Both the position numbers and the translations under genes were made by a program. A DNA stretch of 8,943 nt, taken from assembly GCA_017560175.1 (NCBI GenBank), contig JAFYOK010000113.1, forward strand, positions 1 through 8,943, written 5' to 3'. Below are positions 5,722 to 8,943 of the stretch, in pieces. Positions within the stretch are counted from its first letter, which is position 1. Each line of letters opens with the position of its first letter. Origin of the DNA: Clostridia bacterium. Lineage in GTDB: Bacteria > Bacillota > Clostridia > Oscillospirales > Butyricicoccaceae. Under the pieces are notes generated by a model. That model was not told the DNA's origin, ran no database searches, and saw nothing but the letters and a program-made list of their open reading frames with translations.

Positions 5722-6819
5722 TTATTTGGTGATGCGGAAGACCGAACTTTCTTCGGAAAAACCCTTGAGGTTATAGAGAACCAGCATATCGTCGATCTCC
5801 TGTTCTTCCACATAGGCCGAGAGGCTCATGCCGAAGGAACGCAGGTCGATGACGTGGATTTCGGAATAATAGGGGAGGAGGAACTGGACAAAGGTATTGG
5901 CATAGGAGTCCTTGACCAGAACCAGCTTGTCGCCGACGTTTCCGGTATAGATCTTGGTCAGTGCCTGGTTGCCGCCGATGTAGGTCGAATACTTGTCCTT
6001 GACCGAGAGATAGGAGCGGTCGTAGATGCCATTCTGGATATTGCCGTCCATGTTGTGTTCCATGGAGGGATAGCCGTAGATGAAGGCATCCATGGTGTCC
6101 TGCTTGAACCAGATACCGGTCTTGGAGAAGGTGGTGCCCAGGAACTGGTTGGTGAGGGTCTCCTGGGTGAACTGACCGAGGGGCAGGGCAATCTCGCCCA
6201 TCAGCTGTTCATAGCAGTAGAAAGCACCCAGGCCGGTCCAATGGTGGTCGTTGCGGTAATAGATGTACTGGTTGGTATGAGGTCTCAGCGCTGCCAGACA
6301 ATCGACGCTCAGCAGGTCTTCCGCTTAGGCCAGCAGTTCGGCTTGGTCGACATTGGGGGAATAGTCGCCGATTTTTTCCTTCAGGACTTCGGCAGCTGTG
6401 GGGACCAGCATGACCTTGAAGCTGTTCAGCTTGTCCTCGTAATAGGTCTTGGCCTGGCGGAGATAGTCGAGGTTCTTGGTATACTGCTCCAGGTCGACTT
6501 CGGTGAACATCTCGATCTGATAGCCGTCATCGGTGATGTGGACACCGCCGGTGTCGCGGCGGCCCATGGCCAGATCGAGGCGGCTCTTGATAGAAATCCA
6601 CATGTCACGGAAGGGGAAGCCATCGGTGACATAGCTCTCATACTGAGAGGTGAACTTGCCACTGAAGAGGTTCTTGAAGGAGAACTCGGGCTGGGGGGTC
6701 AGATAGCGGTTTTCGTTGTCGGAATAGCCGCGCTTGGGCAGCAGCAGGAAGCAGAGGGAAAGAGTGACCAGCAGCGCCAGAAAGAGAGCCGCTGCGGTGA
6801 TGGCTTTTTTGCTTTTCAT
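5722..6819 (-). pseudogene. DHHW-family O-acetyltransferase partner, interrupted by one in-frame stop
   Basis: An AlgX/AlgJ-like extracytoplasmic protein that normally works with an MBOAT channel to O-acetylate a surface polymer. Read from the ATG at 6819, the frame holds an N-terminal signal anchor (about 7-28), then YSDNENRYLTP and PFRDMWISIK, both typical of the family. It meets TAA at codon 165 (6327-6325) and continues in the same frame without further defects for 200 codons to a TAA at 5722. The part after the stop contains RNDHHWTG (DHHW at codons 191-194), the family's name motif holding the likely catalytic Asp-His, and VKDSYAN (Ser at codon 305), the likely nucleophile region. The truncated 164-residue product would lack both. 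An ATG at 6201 could start a 159-residue fragment, but that also lacks DHHW. The gene starts 12 bases after the MBOAT gene, with a Shine-Dalgarno overlapping the MBOAT stop. A sequencing error or very recent mutation is likely, since nothing else is decayed. Confidence 0.85.
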
Positions 6820-6834
6820 AAAAGAGCCTCCTTA
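6817..6834 (-). promoter_or_regulatory. Stop / Shine-Dalgarno overlap coupling MBOAT and DHHW translation
   Basis: On the minus strand the MBOAT stop TAA (6834-6832) runs straight into GGAGG, giving TAAGGAGG, a near-perfect match to the 16S rRNA tail. The DHHW ATG follows 7 bases later. Ribosomes ending MBOAT would be placed to restart on the DHHW gene, which sets the DHHW start and shows that the pair was built to be made together. Confidence 0.8.
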
Positions 6835-8220
6835 GAATCGGAAATAGAGGAAGGGGTTGTAAGTGCCGGCAACCAGATAGGCTGTGCTGGAAAGGAATCC
6901 GATGACCAGCAGAACACCGGCCAGAATAGCAGAGGGAATGTTGTCCTTTGCGGTCAGTCGAGCGTAGAGCATCTTGGGCAGAGGGGTCGAGCCGATGAGA
7001 CCGCAGATCAGCAGGGGGGCCATGGTGGTCAGATAGTAGAGGGCGTGATCGGTGACGGCAGGAACACCGATGCCGGCCAGGGCCTGCATATAGCCTGTGA
7101 CCACCGACATATCTTCGATGGCAAAGAATACCCAGCCCAGAAGAACGACGACCAGCGTGTAGATATGGCTCAGTACACGGGACTTATTGAGGTATTTCAG
7201 CAGGAAGAGCTTCTCGATCATGAGGAAGACAAAATAGTAAAGACCCCAGAAGAGGAAGTTCCAGCCTGCACCGTGCCAGATACCGGTGGCCAGCCAGACG
7301 ACCAGCATATTGAATACCTGGCGGCGGGGGCCCTTGCGGTTGCCGCCCAGAGGAATATAAACATATTCGCGGAACCATGTGCCCAGCGACATGTGCCATC
7401 TGCGCCAGAATTCGGTGATCGATCGGGAAATATAGGGATAGTTGAAGTTTTCGATAAAGTCAAAGCCCAGCATCTTGCCCAGACCGATGGCCATATCGGA
7501 GTAACCGGAGAAGTCAAAGTAGATCTGCAGTGCGTAGCAGATGATGCCCAGCCATGCGCCTATCAGGCTGCGGGGGCCACCCAGCATCAGTTCCCAGATC
7601 TGACCGAAGGTATTGGCCAGCAGGACCTTTTTGCTCAGACCGCAGACAAAACGGGAAGCGCCCTGGCCGAACTTGTCCACAGAATGGGTGCGGCCCTTCA
7701 TCTGCTCGGCAACGTCCAGATAACGGACGATGGGGCCGGCGATCAGCTGGGGGAAGAGGGCGACGTATGTGCCGAAGGCGATGATGTCCTTCTGGACGGG
7801 CGCATCGCCGCGGTAGACGTCGATGGTATAGCTCATGGTCTGGAAGGTATAGAAAGAAATACCGATGGGCAGTGCCAGCGCAGGAACGGGGATGGCTGTG
7901 CCCAGCAGGCTATTGAGGGAAGATACCACAAAGCCGCTGTATTTGAAGACACCCAGCAGAGAAAGATTGATGATGATGGAAGACAGAAGCCAGTATTTGG
8001 CTTTTGTGGTGCCGCGATGCTTATCGACCATCATGCCGTGGGTATAGTCGACGATGGTGGAGAAGATCATCAGGCTGACATAGACAGGCTCACCCCAGCC
8101 ATAGAAGAGCAGGCTGGCCATAAAGAGCATGAGATTTTTGAGTCTGCGGGGGCTGATATAGTAGATACCCAGTACGATGGGCAGATAGAGGACAAGGAAA
8201 AAGGGACTGCTGAAGATCAT
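6832..8220 (-). CDS. MBOAT-family membrane O-acyltransferase (AlgI/DltB-like)
   Basis: A 462-residue polytopic membrane protein that passes an acyl group, usually acetyl, across the membrane for attachment to an extracellular polymer. Most of it is hydrophobic helices. It opens with MIFSSPFFLVLYLP, typical of AlgI-type MBOATs. The active-site region is clear: LQIYFDFSGYSDMAIG (231-246), EFWRRWHMSLGTWFREY (270-286) with H276, YIPLGGNR (288-295), and the second conserved His, H316, in ATGIWHGAGWN (311-321). The length fits the family (about 460-500). The closest partner, the DHHW gene, follows with a coupled start. AAAGGAG lies about 11 bases before the ATG, a rather long spacing. A terminator-like hairpin 26 bases upstream leaves no room for a promoter of its own. 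The target polymer (exopolysaccharide, teichoic acid or other glycan) cannot be told from sequence; the lack of Dlt genes nearby argues against D-alanylation. Confidence 0.95.
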   Translation of the reverse strand: MIFSSPFFLVLYLPIVLGIYYISPRRLKNLMLFMASLLFYGWGEPVYVSLMIFSTIVDYTHGMMVDKHRGTTKAKYWLLSSIIINLSLLGVFKYSGFVVSSLNSLLGTAIPVPALALPIGISFYTFQTMSYTIDVYRGDAPVQKDIIAFGTYVALFPQLIAGPIVRYLDVAEQMKGRTHSVDKFGQGASRFVCGLSKKVLLANTFGQIWELMLGGPRSLIGAWLGIICYALQIYFDFSGYSDMAIGLGKMLGFDFIENFNYPYISRSITEFWRRWHMSLGTWFREYVYIPLGGNRKGPRRQVFNMLVVWLATGIWHGAGWNFLFWGLYYFVFLMIEKLFLLKYLNKSRVLSHIYTLVVVLLGWVFFAIEDMSVVTGYMQALAGIGVPAVTDHALYYLTTMAPLLICGLIGSTPLPKMLYARLTAKDNIPSAILAGVLLVIGFLSSTAYLVAGTYNPFLYFRF

Positions 8221-8238
8221 GGAAGGGAGGTCTCCTTT

Positions 8239-8277
8239 GGATAAAATCAGGGGCGGCCCCGTCGGGCCGCCCCTGAT
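8239..8277 (-). terminator. Terminator-like hairpin between the lipoprotein and MBOAT genes
   Basis: A perfect 14-pair, very G+C-rich stem pairs ATCAGGGGCGGCCC (8246-8259) with its complement (8264-8277) around a 4-base loop. On the minus strand it is followed by TTTTAT, a short U-tract, so it should end at least part of the transcripts from the DUF4358 gene, whose stop codon is 12 bases upstream. The plus strand has no T-run, so it works on the minus strand only. Because the T-run is short, read-through into MBOAT is plausible. Confidence 0.82.
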
Positions 8278-8289
8278 GGGTGGATAAAC

Positions 8290-8820
8290 TTACTTGAAGA
8301 GTTCGTTAAAAGCGTTTACGCCAATTTCCATCTGCTCCTGAGCAAACTTTGCTGCGTCTTCCTCGGAAGCCTCGATGTTTTCATCGACAGCGCCCAGCAT
8401 CATGAAGACAACATAGTCGCCGTTGCGCAGGACCTGAGAAGCATTGACCTTAGCCAGGTTGGCAGGATACCACATACCGAACTGGATCATGTTGTCACGG
8501 GCAGCGACCAGAGCAGCCTCAACAGCTTCGCCCTTGCCTTCGTTGGCCTTGATGACAACGATGCGGTCGGGATGGAAGGAGATCATGGCCATCTGTGCCT
8601 TGATTTCGGCAACATCGTCCATGTTCAGGCCGTAGGTCTCGGTGTATTCTTCTTCGACCATGTCGGCATCGGGGATAAAGTTTTCGCCGTAAGCGTCCTT
8701 GATGGCATCAAAGATCTCCTGTGCGGAGTAGTCCTTGGCAGGTGCTTCTTCCTTGCCGCCGCAGGCAGCCAGGGAGAAAATGGTCAGCAGAGCCATCAGC
8801 AGAGTGAACATTCTTTTCAT
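8290..8820 (-). CDS. DUF4358 lipoprotein
   Basis: A 176-residue secreted lipoprotein of unknown function. It has a classic type II signal peptide: MKRMF, a hydrophobic core, and the lipobox LAAC with Cys20 as the lipid anchor, followed by GGKEE, so the mature protein is tethered outside the cell membrane. The mature domain (about 30-176) has YSAQEIFDAIKDAYG, a DMVEEEYTETYGL stretch and DRIVVIKANEGKGEAVEAAL, with a terminal helix rich in Glu. This fits DUF4358, which in my knowledge is found in Clostridia, often beside MBOAT and DHHW genes, as here. That placement suggests a link to the acetylation machinery, but no activity is known. AAAGGA lies about 10 bases before the ATG and supports the start. 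No convincing promoter was found in the 123 bases upstream. Confidence 0.85.
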   Translation of the reverse strand: MKRMFTLLMALLTIFSLAACGGKEEAPAKDYSAQEIFDAIKDAYGENFIPDADMVEEEYTETYGLNMDDVAEIKAQMAMISFHPDRIVVIKANEGKGEAVEAALVAARDNMIQFGMWYPANLAKVNASQVLRNGDYVVFMMLGAVDENIEASEEDAAKFAQEQMEIGVNAFNELFK

Positions 8821-8903
8821 GTTGGTTTATTTCCTTTCGTTGGTTGGGATAATGTGTTTTGTTTTGCGGTGGCACAGATTAGACGGATGAGAAGAGCAGA
8901 ATG

Positions 8904-8943
8904 TTCCGCATATTTTCAAAGAAAAATCAGAAAATATTTCCGC
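8904..8943. repeat. Nested inverted and direct repeats upstream of the DUF4358 gene
   Basis: An 8-base inverted repeat, ATATTTTC (8910-8917) and GAAAATAT (8930-8937), is separated by 12 AT-rich bases. TTCCGC occurs as a direct repeat directly before it (8904-8909) and after it (8938-8943, at the window edge). Such a site 80-120 bases before the gene could be an operator or the end of an upstream element. The right side is cut off, so its full extent is unknown. Confidence 0.3.

Noticed and set aside
5854..8244. Plus-strand open frame of 796 codons running opposite the DHHW and MBOAT genes
   Set aside because: It mirrors the codon bias of the minus-strand genes: the protein is a low-information mix rich in Gly, Gln, Asp and Val with no motif, and no Shine-Dalgarno supports it. 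The minus-strand genes carry clear family motifs throughout.

Overview
The window looks like chromosomal DNA of a Gram-positive gut anaerobe, most likely a Clostridia member of the Oscillospiraceae/Ruminococcaceae type (Faecalibacterium, Gemmiger and Subdoligranulum relatives are candidates; this is inference from gene content and style, not a match). The clues are purine-rich Shine-Dalgarno sites before nearly every gene, G+C-rich third codon positions, AT-rich intergenic promoters, a DUF1934-argS pair as in Firmicutes, a sodium-pump decarboxylase operon with separately encoded subunits, and a DUF4358 lipoprotein / MBOAT / DHHW group typical of Clostridia.

Layout: (1) positions 1-1033, minus strand: a YwiB-like DUF1934 gene followed by the 5' part of argS, which runs off the left edge. 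(2) A 282-base divergent promoter region. (3) Positions 1316-4680, plus strand: a compact four-gene operon for a membrane-bound, biotin-dependent, Na+-translocating oxaloacetate decarboxylase: carboxyltransferase (alpha), small membrane anchor (OadG-like), biotin carrier, and Na+-pumping membrane subunit (OadB). It closes with a strong intrinsic terminator. (4) Positions 4743-5011: an intergenic stretch packed with consecutive inverted repeats, ending in a promoter for a single gene coding for a two-helix membrane protein with a very acidic tail (YcxB-like). (5) A bidirectional terminator at 5672-5704 that separates this gene from a convergent minus-strand group. (6) Minus strand from 8820 down to 5722: a DUF4358 lipoprotein, a terminator-like hairpin, an AlgI-like MBOAT O-acyltransferase, and a DHHW-family partner whose reading frame is broken by one in-frame TAA.

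How the genes work together: the oad operon would turn oxaloacetate into pyruvate plus CO2 and use the free energy to export Na+. The carboxyl group moves from the alpha subunit to the biotin carrier and then to OadB, with the small anchor holding the complex together. The MBOAT/DHHW pair is the usual membrane-channel plus extracytoplasmic-transferase set for O-acetylating a surface polymer. Here the transferase partner lacks its catalytic half unless the stop codon is an assembly error or is read through. No phage, transposase, CRISPR array, tRNA or rRNA was seen. The most unusual points are the single nonsense codon in the DHHW gene, the hairpin that leaves no room for a separate MBOAT promoter, and the hairpin-dense region at 4743-4910.
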